Positions 25,601 through 33,600 of a stretch of DNA of 64,000 nucleotides are shown here, in pieces (the stretch's first letter is position 1; every line of letters starts with the position of its first letter). Source of the stretch: Nitrosomonas sp. (lineage in GTDB: Bacteria; Pseudomonadota; Gammaproteobacteria; Burkholderiales; Nitrosomonadaceae); contig JALDQW010000001.1 in NCBI GenBank assembly GCA_031316255.1, positions 3,673,324 to 3,737,323 of the forward strand. Direction: 5' to 3'. Both the position numbers and the translations under genes were made by a program. The notes below the pieces were generated by a model. That model was not told the DNA's origin. It did no database searches and saw only the letters and a program-made list of their open reading frames with translations.

Positions 25601-26822
25601 GGAGCAGTTTGTCGCTGCGCTGGATTTAACGCCGATGATCGTGCAGGCCAATCAATACAGGGATGCGATCAATACAGCAACGCAGTCGATTGTTTCACCG
25701 ATCGATGCGCTGGAAACCGCATTTTCTGCATTGCAACAATCCGTCGCGGCCGAGCGCGAGCGGCTGACGAACGATTACAACAAATCGCTAGAGGCTGTAA
25801 ACCAGCAAATTAGCGATGTCACCGACTCTGTTGGCAAACTGCGGACATTGTCTGCAGCGATCAATCAAACCGTTGTCGCGCTGCGCCCGATCAGCCGCGA
25901 CCAGGCAAAACAACAAATCCGGGATGCAATTGCCGCCGCACAATCCGGCAATTTCCCGACAGCGGACAGTCTTCGCGAATCGCTAACAACATTGGCCCGG
26001 CGCGATACTTCCGGTTTTGCAAGCAGTTTTGAGTTTGAGCGCGAGCAGCGCAAAACGGCCAACCTGGTCGGCGAATTGGGTGATCTGACAAATACCCGGT
26101 TAAGCACCGAAGAACGCAGCTTGCAGGCGCTTGAAGAACAGCGCAAGGCGTTACAAGACGGCTTTGATCGCAGTACTCAACGACTTGATTCAATGTTGGG
26201 TCAGGGGCGTGAAGCGATTGATCGTTTGCGAGGTATCGAAACAGGTGTTTTGTCGCTGGCCGATGCACTGAAAAACATTAATGCAGCATCCGCTGCGGCC
26301 GGTGGACCATCAAATATTGGCAGCCCAGGTTTGCTGCCTTTTTCCAATGCTGGCGGAAGTATTCGCTCAGACAGGCCAATCACAGTAACAACCCAGGCCG
26401 AGTTGCAGCCAATACGCGACTTTTTCGCGAAAAACCCGACGCCAAAGCAGATATTCGATGCGGCCAAAAAGAATAATATCAGCTCGGGCATGATTGCGTC
26501 GGCCCTTGGTCTTGGACAAAGGCAGATTGATCAATTCTTTGAAACGACCGGATTGCCTAGATTCGCTGGCGGCGGTTTGCATTCAGGTGGTCTGCGTATT
26601 GTCGGAGAACGCGGCCCGGAACTCGAAGCAACCGGCCCGGCAAGGATTACGAGTAATAACGATTTGCGAAATATGCTAAGCAATGAAAATGTTGTTGCTG
26701 CAATTAATCAGTTAATTGCAGAACTGCAAAGCAACAGCACGTATAACAAACGCGTTGCAAACAAACTGGATAGCGTAACGATTACAGTTAATGGCGTACC
26801 AGCGCTAAGGACGGGAACGTAA
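22638..26822 (+). CDS. Tape measure protein
   Basis: 1394 aa, the longest phage gene. It opens with the typical MSNFEVGVRLTADGKDLVGA block and tape-measure domain (GDRLPGAFQVAARSINVT-like segment near residue 215). Long coiled-coil regions follow (AEERKKLADQVIRDAQRAAK), then a Gly/Ala-rich hydrophobic middle (about 580-700) and a C-terminal domain with FAGGGLHSGGLRIVGERGPE, a motif frequent at tape measure ends. It sets tail length and is ejected with DNA. By the usual 1.5 angstrom per residue rule the tail would be near 200 nm. It overlaps the next gene by one base. Confidence 0.93.
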   Translation: MSNFEVGVRLTADGKDLVGASREAQAAIGGLGNAAKRTNSESASFTSQVKRQNDEVRKAASETNAHALSMNNLKTGLVAAAGAYVSFNAAVSGGRAIVQAALAQERLNNSLRVGLGSQQAATREIKFLREEADKLGLQFTSTAEQYAKLAAASKGTRLEGQATRDIFLSIAKASTVLGLSADQTGGALTAIEQIISKGTVSAEELRGQLGERLPGAFQVAARSINVTTQELGEMLQRGELTAEQLLPALARELERTYGAESQAAAQGLNAQINRLDNSFTDLKLAVADAGIIDMFSDSVVAATEFIGITARVIEQLRKIANEAAKIPGVGQVASNITPSNILKTITGNNILGNIASSGILEQLLGKNARAEVVATTQELQKAEEVISRIVRPGAKPQAPAEFSASMKREAEERKKLADQVIRDAQRAAKAREDEEKRAVDGAKRIIDALKRETEEVGKNTVQKRLMAAAAEAAKAPTKELAQDIMASAQAWAQATLSEERITEEHRKLKELAQTRAREEIEAAREVEQQWSRMWSTVENTARTSFIQFAAHGTDAMKSIGRAIQNSIIDLLYQLTLRPFIINVGANLFNAGGASGGNGLNALNVANVGATALNLFKTGLGVTSLAGAGLTKLGGSGLLGSFGAGLSGGAEAAAFIGAESAVAGAGTAASLGASVASVAGPAIALLAVDQIGKFLANGRKTGTFVDSVPVIGGLAGALFGRKPFKADRQDLVGNITAEGFEGVFNDSFKAKGSVFRSSRRDNIIVDTDSGALLNQFGRLSESGVSGQLSKFIDPAIDRAIELGKVLDESVASTVKSLRNVGDTLGISAASIDKFSFSVDLVSEKGQALSDAQVAQVIAEAAEQMATGLLPQVSDLSKRGESALQTLVRLSSEFESLENTVRLLGQTSTEAQTLLRSFTLEQRSAAVELAGGTDALNSKTQFFFNNVLTDTQKFAIVSADLRKELAKYGVTTVPTIEKLNNAVTSGKLTWEQFVAALDLTPMIVQANQYRDAINTATQSIVSPIDALETAFSALQQSVAAERERLTNDYNKSLEAVNQQISDVTDSVGKLRTLSAAINQTVVALRPISRDQAKQQIRDAIAAAQSGNFPTADSLRESLTTLARRDTSGFASSFEFEREQRKTANLVGELGDLTNTRLSTEERSLQALEEQRKALQDGFDRSTQRLDSMLGQGREAIDRLRGIETGVLSLADALKNINAASAAAGGPSNIGSPGLLPFSNAGGSIRSDRPITVTTQAELQPIRDFFAKNPTPKQIFDAAKKNNISSGMIASALGLGQRQIDQFFETTGLPRFAGGGLHSGGLRIVGERGPELEATGPARITSNNDLRNMLSNENVVAAINQLIAELQSNSTYNKRVANKLDSVTITVNGVPALRTGT

Positions 26823-27748
26823 TGGCTGAACAGGTAAAGGCTTATGTGCCAATCGAAATAACTGACGCCCGGTTTATCAGCAGCACGATTGCAGAGCCGG
26901 ATGCGGCCGAGCCAAATTGGAACACAACCACTGTTTTTGCGCAGGGCGATCTTGCTAGCGTAATAACCACTGATAGTCACCTGGTATATGAATCATTACA
27001 AGCCAGCAATCAGAACCATCCGCCTGCCACGTCGCCCACGTGGTGGATACTCAAAGGCTTCACTAATCAGCGCAGAATGTTTGATTGGAAGCGTGGACAG
27101 AAAAGCACAGGCACATCGCCAATGATAGTCAGTGTGCGTCCAGGTAAACGGATAAACGCAATTACGCTGGAAGGTATCAGAGCATCCCATGCGTCAATTA
27201 CTGTTCAGGATGGAATCGGCGGCGCGACAGTGCTGACTATCGACAAAAGCTTACTGGCAAGACATGCCGTTACGCCGTTTCAGTGGTGTTTCGGCCCATG
27301 GGTTTACGATAAGGTGTTGTGCACATTTGAAGTGCCGCCAGTTATTGACCCGGTTGTTACTGTGACGCTGACTGATTCTTCCGGAACATGCGATTTATCG
27401 AGATTTGCAACAGGCTTAGCCGTTGATTTGGGCGAGATTGAATGGGATTCGTCTCTTGAAGATGAAAACAATAGCGCGGTTGTGCGAAACGAGTTTAACG
27501 AAGCAGAATTTAATCCGGTACCGGATATCCCTATACTTGAATCACCCATAGAAATAGCTGCAAACAGGATAAACCTTGCGCGGCAGTTCAAAGCAGATTC
27601 GAACGGCAAAGTCATTATTTTTTCAGGAATGGATTCAATTGATTCATTCCGCGAAATGCACACGATTGTCGGGTTTTTCAGAAGATTCAAACTCGCAACA
27701 AAAAACCATAAATTAGCCAAATTTGATATTAGAGTTGAGGGTCTATAA
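26822..27748 (+). CDS. Distal tail / tip protein
   Basis: 308 aa. The N-terminal half contains a carbohydrate-binding-like segment (YESLQASNQNHPPATSPTWW, with paired Trp). The C-terminal half has KVIIFSGMDSIDSFREMHTI, typical of tail tip proteins that follow the tape measure. It overlaps the tape measure stop and the next start (ATG over the stop). It probably caps the tube and carries the fibres. No precise family is assigned. Confidence 0.6.
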   Translation: MAEQVKAYVPIEITDARFISSTIAEPDAAEPNWNTTTVFAQGDLASVITTDSHLVYESLQASNQNHPPATSPTWWILKGFTNQRRMFDWKRGQKSTGTSPMIVSVRPGKRINAITLEGIRASHASITVQDGIGGATVLTIDKSLLARHAVTPFQWCFGPWVYDKVLCTFEVPPVIDPVVTVTLTDSSGTCDLSRFATGLAVDLGEIEWDSSLEDENNSAVVRNEFNEAEFNPVPDIPILESPIEIAANRINLARQFKADSNGKVIIFSGMDSIDSFREMHTIVGFFRRFKLATKNHKLAKFDIRVEGL

Positions 27749-28590
27749 TGCAATTCACACAACCATTGCCAAATACTCAAAACATGACAGAGCAGCAGTT
27801 TGATGCTGCGATGAATTTGTTGTTTACTGAATTGCCAGCCTTTGCCGCTTACGTAGAAGCCGCAGTTCAAGCGTTCGATCTTAATGCGATGAATAGCACA
27901 AGTTCAACAAGCGTTGCGATGGCGCTCACACAGAAAACCATTACTGTTCAAACCAATAAATCATATTTCCCTGGGCAGCGCATCACTGTTGCGCGAACGT
28001 CTGCACCGACGACCAACATGGTTTGTCTTGTAATCTCATACAATCCGAGCACGGGCGCTTTGGTGTTTTTGCCGCAAGAGCTGAACGGATCAGGGACATT
28101 TTCTGACTGGAGCGTGTCGTTCTACGGTGCTGTGCCGGTAATGGCAGATAATGAGATTACGCTTGTCAATAATGCGGGAGTCGGCACAACAAATACAGCG
28201 ATACAGCGATATGGGACTGTGCAAAAAAACACAGGGGGTATTTGGATGTCGTATTCGAGCAGTCCAACATTGGGAGACAGTATTTTAATAGATAAGACTG
28301 GAGATTACGAGGTCACCAGGTATGGATCATCAGCGGCTGCTGGCGCGTACATCGGGGCCTCACGTAATTCTGGAGGTTTATCAACATCGTTTATTACTCG
28401 CATGAACACAAACATGGAAGAGTTTATTTTAGGGAGCGATACATTAGGAACAACATCGGCAGCATTTATGTCAAGAACTATGCGTTTCAATGCGGGAGAT
28501 GTCATAAGACCTCATAATAATGCTAATTCGGCAGAGACTGATAACGGATATGTATCCCTTTTTTCTGTTAAAAGGCTAGGGTTTATATAA
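27748..28590 (+). CDS. Tail tip / fibre protein
   Basis: 280 aa. A helical N-terminus (MTEQQFDAAMNLLFTELPAF) with the phrase NMTEQQFD resembles the collar of tail fibres. It is followed by a beta-rich part with repeated SYNPSTGALVFLPQELNG-type strands and a C-terminal jelly-roll-like region ending NGYVSLFSVKRLGFI. It lies between the tip protein and the glycosidase-like gene, where receptor-binding genes are expected. Confidence 0.6.
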   Translation: MQFTQPLPNTQNMTEQQFDAAMNLLFTELPAFAAYVEAAVQAFDLNAMNSTSSTSVAMALTQKTITVQTNKSYFPGQRITVARTSAPTTNMVCLVISYNPSTGALVFLPQELNGSGTFSDWSVSFYGAVPVMADNEITLVNNAGVGTTNTAIQRYGTVQKNTGGIWMSYSSSPTLGDSILIDKTGDYEVTRYGSSAAAGAYIGASRNSGGLSTSFITRMNTNMEEFILGSDTLGTTSAAFMSRTMRFNAGDVIRPHNNANSAETDNGYVSLFSVKRLGFI

Positions 28591-28599
28591 GGTGTCGAT

Positions 28600-30081
28600 A
28601 TGAGGAAAATACTGGTTAACAAGCCTTCAGGTGAGCAAGCAGTTCTAACACTGTATGATGGCGGCGCTTACAACGACCCGGCAAATGTTTTGTGGGACGA
28701 GCAGACAGATGGACCGCTGCCTGATGGTGTTATGCCAGGCAAAATGAGAAGAGTTGGCGGGTCACTCGTTGCTGATTCAGGTTACATTCCGAGCCATGCA
28801 TCATTTGTTGCCGCCGCTTCAGTGCCAAATGTCGTGCCTATGAAAAATGCACGGCTGGCATTGCTCGATTCCGACCTGTTATCGGCTGTTGACGCGCATG
28901 TTCAGACGCTAAGCGATTCAGACAAAATCCACTGGCAATACGCAACAGAAATACGCAGAGACCATCCTCTTGTTGAGTCTGTACGAAACGCACTTGGGTG
29001 GCCGGATCGACGTATTGATGACTTGTTTATTGCGGCAAGTAAAAACTATGATGCAACTGCTGGGGTTAAGTTCCACCCAGGACACTATTACACGATACTG
29101 GATTGGGGCAGGGATAAGGGTTATTACCTGGCCGACGTTAAGTCTGAATTGCTCGCAACACCCGCGCTGCGTGGTGTGCAGGCTAGAATTTTCTGGAATG
29201 AAACTGAAGTATCAGAAGGCGTCTATGATTTTTCTCTGATTGATAACCTATTGGCGGAGTTTTCGGCAATTGGAAAACGGCTGGTAATAACGCTGCAGAC
29301 AAAGACATATCTCCAAGATTTGTTAGCCACGCCAGACTATATGACAACGCCAGAGTATGAAGGCGGATCATTTCAATTTTCCAACCCTTCTAACCCGTCC
29401 GTGGCTGTCGGATACAGTTTGAAAACGTGGAATGCTGAGGTCGTAAAAGCGTTCATTCGTTTTATTAGACAATTAGGCGACCGCTACAATGGACACCCTT
29501 TTTTCGAAGGTATATGTTTCATCGAAACGACCATGAGCGAACCTGTTGATGGAACAATAACAATCAGCCAGGAGCAGATAGACGATTATTACAAAAATTT
29601 GATTGAAATAAACCGCATGTCCAGGCTTTATTTTCCAAACACAATGGTTTGTCAATTTGTCAATTATCCGCGCACAATTCTAAGCTGGTTTGTAAATGAT
29701 CTGAAAAATATTGGTTCGGCCTTGGGTGGGCCTGATGTTCACCCAGATGACCCGGGCCTTACGATGTTCGGCAATCCAAATACGCCTGATGGCATTTACT
29801 CGTACTATTCACAGTTATCCGGTATTGTTCCGCTGTGCCCGTCCGTTCAACCGCTTAACTACTTAAGCACGTCAAAGGACGGGAACGGCCACACGCCAAC
29901 GATTTCAGAACTAAATGCATACGCAAGAGATGTTTTGCACGCTAATTACATCTTCTGGACGCGGCAGCCAGGTCATTATCCTGGAGTCCTGTCACACCTA
30001 AACGAGCCGGAACAAACTGCAGATGAGTTTGGCGGGCTGAATTCACAATGCCCGAGTTCGTACTATAGTTGCATTGTTTAG
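28600..30081 (+). CDS. Receptor-binding protein with glycoside-hydrolase-like barrel
   Basis: 493 aa. Residues about 1-140 form a tail-attachment region (PDGVMPGKMRRVGGSLVADS). Residues about 150-490 look like a TIM barrel of the GH5/GH42 type: ARIFWNETEVSEGVYDFSLID is the classical strand-helix opening of such enzymes (the sequence continues past 20 residues). FFEGICFIETTMSEP carries a candidate acid/base Glu and LGGPDVHPDDPG a second loop. It is the last gene of the phage block. Depolymerase activity on host exopolysaccharide is plausible but unproved. Confidence 0.65.
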   Translation: MRKILVNKPSGEQAVLTLYDGGAYNDPANVLWDEQTDGPLPDGVMPGKMRRVGGSLVADSGYIPSHASFVAAASVPNVVPMKNARLALLDSDLLSAVDAHVQTLSDSDKIHWQYATEIRRDHPLVESVRNALGWPDRRIDDLFIAASKNYDATAGVKFHPGHYYTILDWGRDKGYYLADVKSELLATPALRGVQARIFWNETEVSEGVYDFSLIDNLLAEFSAIGKRLVITLQTKTYLQDLLATPDYMTTPEYEGGSFQFSNPSNPSVAVGYSLKTWNAEVVKAFIRFIRQLGDRYNGHPFFEGICFIETTMSEPVDGTITISQEQIDDYYKNLIEINRMSRLYFPNTMVCQFVNYPRTILSWFVNDLKNIGSALGGPDVHPDDPGLTMFGNPNTPDGIYSYYSQLSGIVPLCPSVQPLNYLSTSKDGNGHTPTISELNAYARDVLHANYIFWTRQPGHYPGVLSHLNEPEQTADEFGGLNSQCPSSYYSCIV

Positions 30082-30086
30082 TTATT

Positions 30087-30202
30087 CGCAATCACATTTA
30101 TATCTTTTTGTCAATACCACCACATAAAATGTGATCGCGCAAATCTTATGTAATTTGGCGCGTCTCATATAATTTGTACTTCCGTCTCATAGAATTTGTG
30201 CG
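30087..30202. repeat. Inverted repeat plus three direct repeats after the last phage gene (candidate transposase end sites)
   Basis: A 13-bp inverted repeat (CGCAATCACATTT at 30087-30099 against AAATGTGATCGCG at 30127-30139, one mismatch) is followed by three related direct repeats starting at 30144, 30163 and 30185. Their consensus is TCTCATATAATTTGTGCG, spaced 19 and 22 bp. Arrays like this mark the ends of Mu-, Tn7- and IS21-type elements, where several transposase subunits bind. The place, directly after the final tail gene, fits a phage right end. The exact end base is not known. From 30203 to 30373 I see no convincing gene. Confidence 0.45.
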
Positions 30203-30373
30203 TGCCTATTGCAGTGCAAAAAGCATTCAGTATAGCGGCGGTTTGCGAATGACTCGAGTTCATGTTTCTAAACAAATTCTCGAATTTCAGAATGAATTGC
30301 ATGACAATGTGCCGCGGCCTGATTCTCCAATATTTGTCAATAAATTGGGCAATTTTTCATTGTAGCAATTTTA

Positions 30374-30550
30374 GGGCACCTCTAAAAATCCATATTTGCG
30401 AGCATCCGTATCGCGGATTGCATGCTTCGCCGTTTCGTCACAATAAGTCGTTGTTCACAAAAAATATTCCTTACATTCAGTTTTATGTTGCTTCAAAATT
30501 TCTTGTTCCCGCCTCGTCTTGTTTAGAACTCTGAATTATTAGAGGCACCC
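30374..30550. mobile_element. 177-bp MITE with IS5-like ends
   Basis: Terminal inverted repeats GGGCACCTCTAAAAAT and ATTATTAGAGGCACCC match at 13 of 16 positions and are flanked by a 4-bp TTTA target duplication (30370-30373 and 30551-30554). There is no coding capacity. The end sequence resembles that of the IS5-type remnant at 53474 (GGCATCTCTAAAAAT), so such a transposase could have moved it. Confidence 0.7.
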
Positions 30551-30627
30551 TTTAGCTGATCAAGCCGCTTTATTTGCCTAACAGTATTATCAAATAACCA
30601 TTTACCACTATTCCGAACTCCGAAACT

Positions 30628-33600
30628 TTAGTTATTATCGACCGTAATAATGAACCTGAATGAAACACCTTTGTTGCCAGCCTGATCAAAGGCATATGCC
30701 TGAATATAACCGGGACCATCTGTCATTTGCGTCGTATCCCAGTTGATCGTAAACGGTGCTTTTTCGCTCGCTCCAACAAATACGTCATTGGCATAAAGTT
30801 CAACCCGGTCAGCACCGACATCGTCAAAAACATTGAACGTCACTGGCTTGACACCTGAAACAATTTCTCCAGAGACTGGCGATGTAATCCCGATTCTCGG
30901 GTTTTGCGTATCCGTTGAACTATTCGTTGAATTGTTATTATCGACTGTAAGAATGAACCTGAATGAAGCGCCTTTATTCCCCGCCCGGTCAAAGGCATAT
31001 GCCTGAATATAACCGGGGCCGTTTGCCGTTTGCGTCGTATCCCAGTTGATCGTAAACGGTGCTTTTTCACTCGCTCCAACAAATACGTCATTGGCATAAA
31101 ATTCAACACGAACTGCGCCGACATCGTCAAATACATTGAACGTCACCGGCTTGATGCCAGAAACTACTTCTCCAGAGACTGGCGATGTAATCCCGATTCT
31201 CGGGTTTTGCGTATCGGTTGTATTACTCGCTGAATTGTTACTCTCTGAATTGTTACTCACCGTAATAGCCACGGCGTTTGATACACCTTTGTTTCCGGCT
31301 TTATCAAATGCATGCGCAGTAAGCCTGTAATCGCCATTTGTCATTGCATTCGTATCCAGTGTGAATGTAAATGGCGCCTGGGTATTTTTTCCGACAAGTT
31401 GTCCATTTGCATACAGATCCACCGATACCACGCCAACATTATCCGAGTAACTGAAATCAACCGGTATCGTTCCGGATACCGTTCCCGCAACCGGACTGAC
31501 GATACTGATGACCGGCGTCTTGGTATCCAACGCCGTGACTGTATTGTTATTGTCGACTGTAAGAATGAACCTGAATGAAACGCCTTTGTTCCCCGCCCGG
31601 TCAAAGGCATATGCCTGAATATAACCGGGGCCGTTTGCCGTTTGCGTCGTATCCCAGTTGATCGTAAACGGTGCTTTTTCACTCGCTCCAACAAATACGT
31701 CATTGGCATAAAATTCAACACGAACTGCGCCGACATCGTCAAATACATTGAACGTCACCGGCTTGATGCCAGAAACTACTTCTCCAGAGACTGGCGATGT
31801 AATCCCGATTCTCGGGTTTTGCGTATCGGTTGTATTACTCGCTGAATTGTTACTCTCTGAATTGTTACTCACCGTAATAGCCACGGCGTTTGATACACCT
31901 TTGTTTCCGGCTTTATCAAATGCATGCGCAGTAAGCCTGTAATCGCCATTTGTCATTGCATTCGTATCCAGTGTGAATGTAAATGGCGCCTGGGTATTTT
32001 TCCCGACAAGTTGTCCATTTGCATACAGATCCACCGATACTACGCCAACATTATCCGAGTAACTGAAATCAACCGGTATCGTTCCGGATACCGTTCCCGC
32101 AACCGGACTGACAATACTGATGACCGGCGTCTTGGTATCCAACGCCGGGGTTGGATTGTTATTGTCGATTGTAAGAATGAACTTGAATGAAACGCCTTTG
32201 TTGCCAGCCCGGTCAAAGGCATATGCCTGAATATAACCGGGGCCGTTTGCCGTTTGCGTCGTATCCCAGTTGATCGTAAACGGTGCTTTTTCGCTCGCTC
32301 CAACAAATACGTCATTGGCATAAAATTCAACACGAACTGCGCCGACATCGTCAAATACATTGAACGTCACCGGTTTGATGCCAGAAACCACTTCCCCAGA
32401 GATTGGCGATGTAATCCCGATTCTCGGGCTTTGCGTATCGGACGAGCTGGAATTGTTTCTTACAGAAATCGCCACGTTACCGGAAATATACTGCTGACCC
32501 TTTGCATCGAAGGCATGAGCCGTCAATACATAATCACCGTCAGCAACTGTCGCAGTATCCAGGTTAAACATAAACGGCGCCTGGGTATCTGTGCCATAAC
32601 GCTGATCATTGATATATAAATCAACTGACACTATCCCTGCTGTATCCGAATAATTCAATTCCACCGGAATAGTACCCGACACCACTCCGCTCGTCGGCGA
32701 AACAATACTAATCACCACACCTTCACTTGTACCTCCACCTCCACCTGAAGTGCCATTATTCACCGTGAAGGTAACTCCGGAAGAACCCTGGTTGCCCGCA
32801 GCATCAAATGCAATAGCACTTAATGTATTTTGACCGTCGGCTAATGATGTCGTGTCCAGCGTATACGCAAATGGTTCTTGGGTACTCTTGCCGTGAAGCG
32901 CACCATTCACATAATATTCTACCGACACTACACCCACATTGTCTGAATAACTGACTGCTACCGGAATAACACCCGAGACTTCACCGCCGGTTGGGTTGGT
33001 TATTGAAATATTCGGTGCTTTAGTGTCGCCCGTTCCGGGTACGCCTGAAGTATTGTTCAAAAACCAGCTTACAGAGCGGTAAACTTCGGTCGTGTTACCT
33101 GCCAGGTCGCTCACACGTGCGTAGATTTCAACATCAGGATCGCTCAACGCACCGCCCAGATCAACCACGGTAACGCCATGTTTTTCAGCAGCGCCTGCAA
33201 GATTATTACAACTACCGTCGGTCCCCAGAATACACACCATAAGACTATTGGGATTAATACCACTGCCCAGATCAACGGTGCCCACATGTAACCGCGATAC
33301 GCCACCATTGCCATCGGCCGACGCCAGGTGCAATGTCGGTTTCTGGGTGTCTTTCAATTCCTGCGTTCCACCCGGCACGCCAATATCGATCCATCGCGAC
33401 AACAAACCGAGCTCTTGTGCACTGATCGTAGTGGGATGGGGGGTACCTCCAAAATCAATATCATCCGCATATTGCGCATCGCTTCTGTTGTCTGTGCGAT
33501 GATTCGCCGCCTTCCAGTAAAGCAGACTGCCGCGCGAATTGAATGCACGGATATAACGCGTCATCTGCGGGCGTTTAAATGACGTACCTGTGGTTCCTTC

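Noticed and set aside
30174..30365. 63-codon plus-strand gene after the phage repeats
   Set aside because: It starts within the repeat array, lacks a ribosome-binding site and has no recognisable product.
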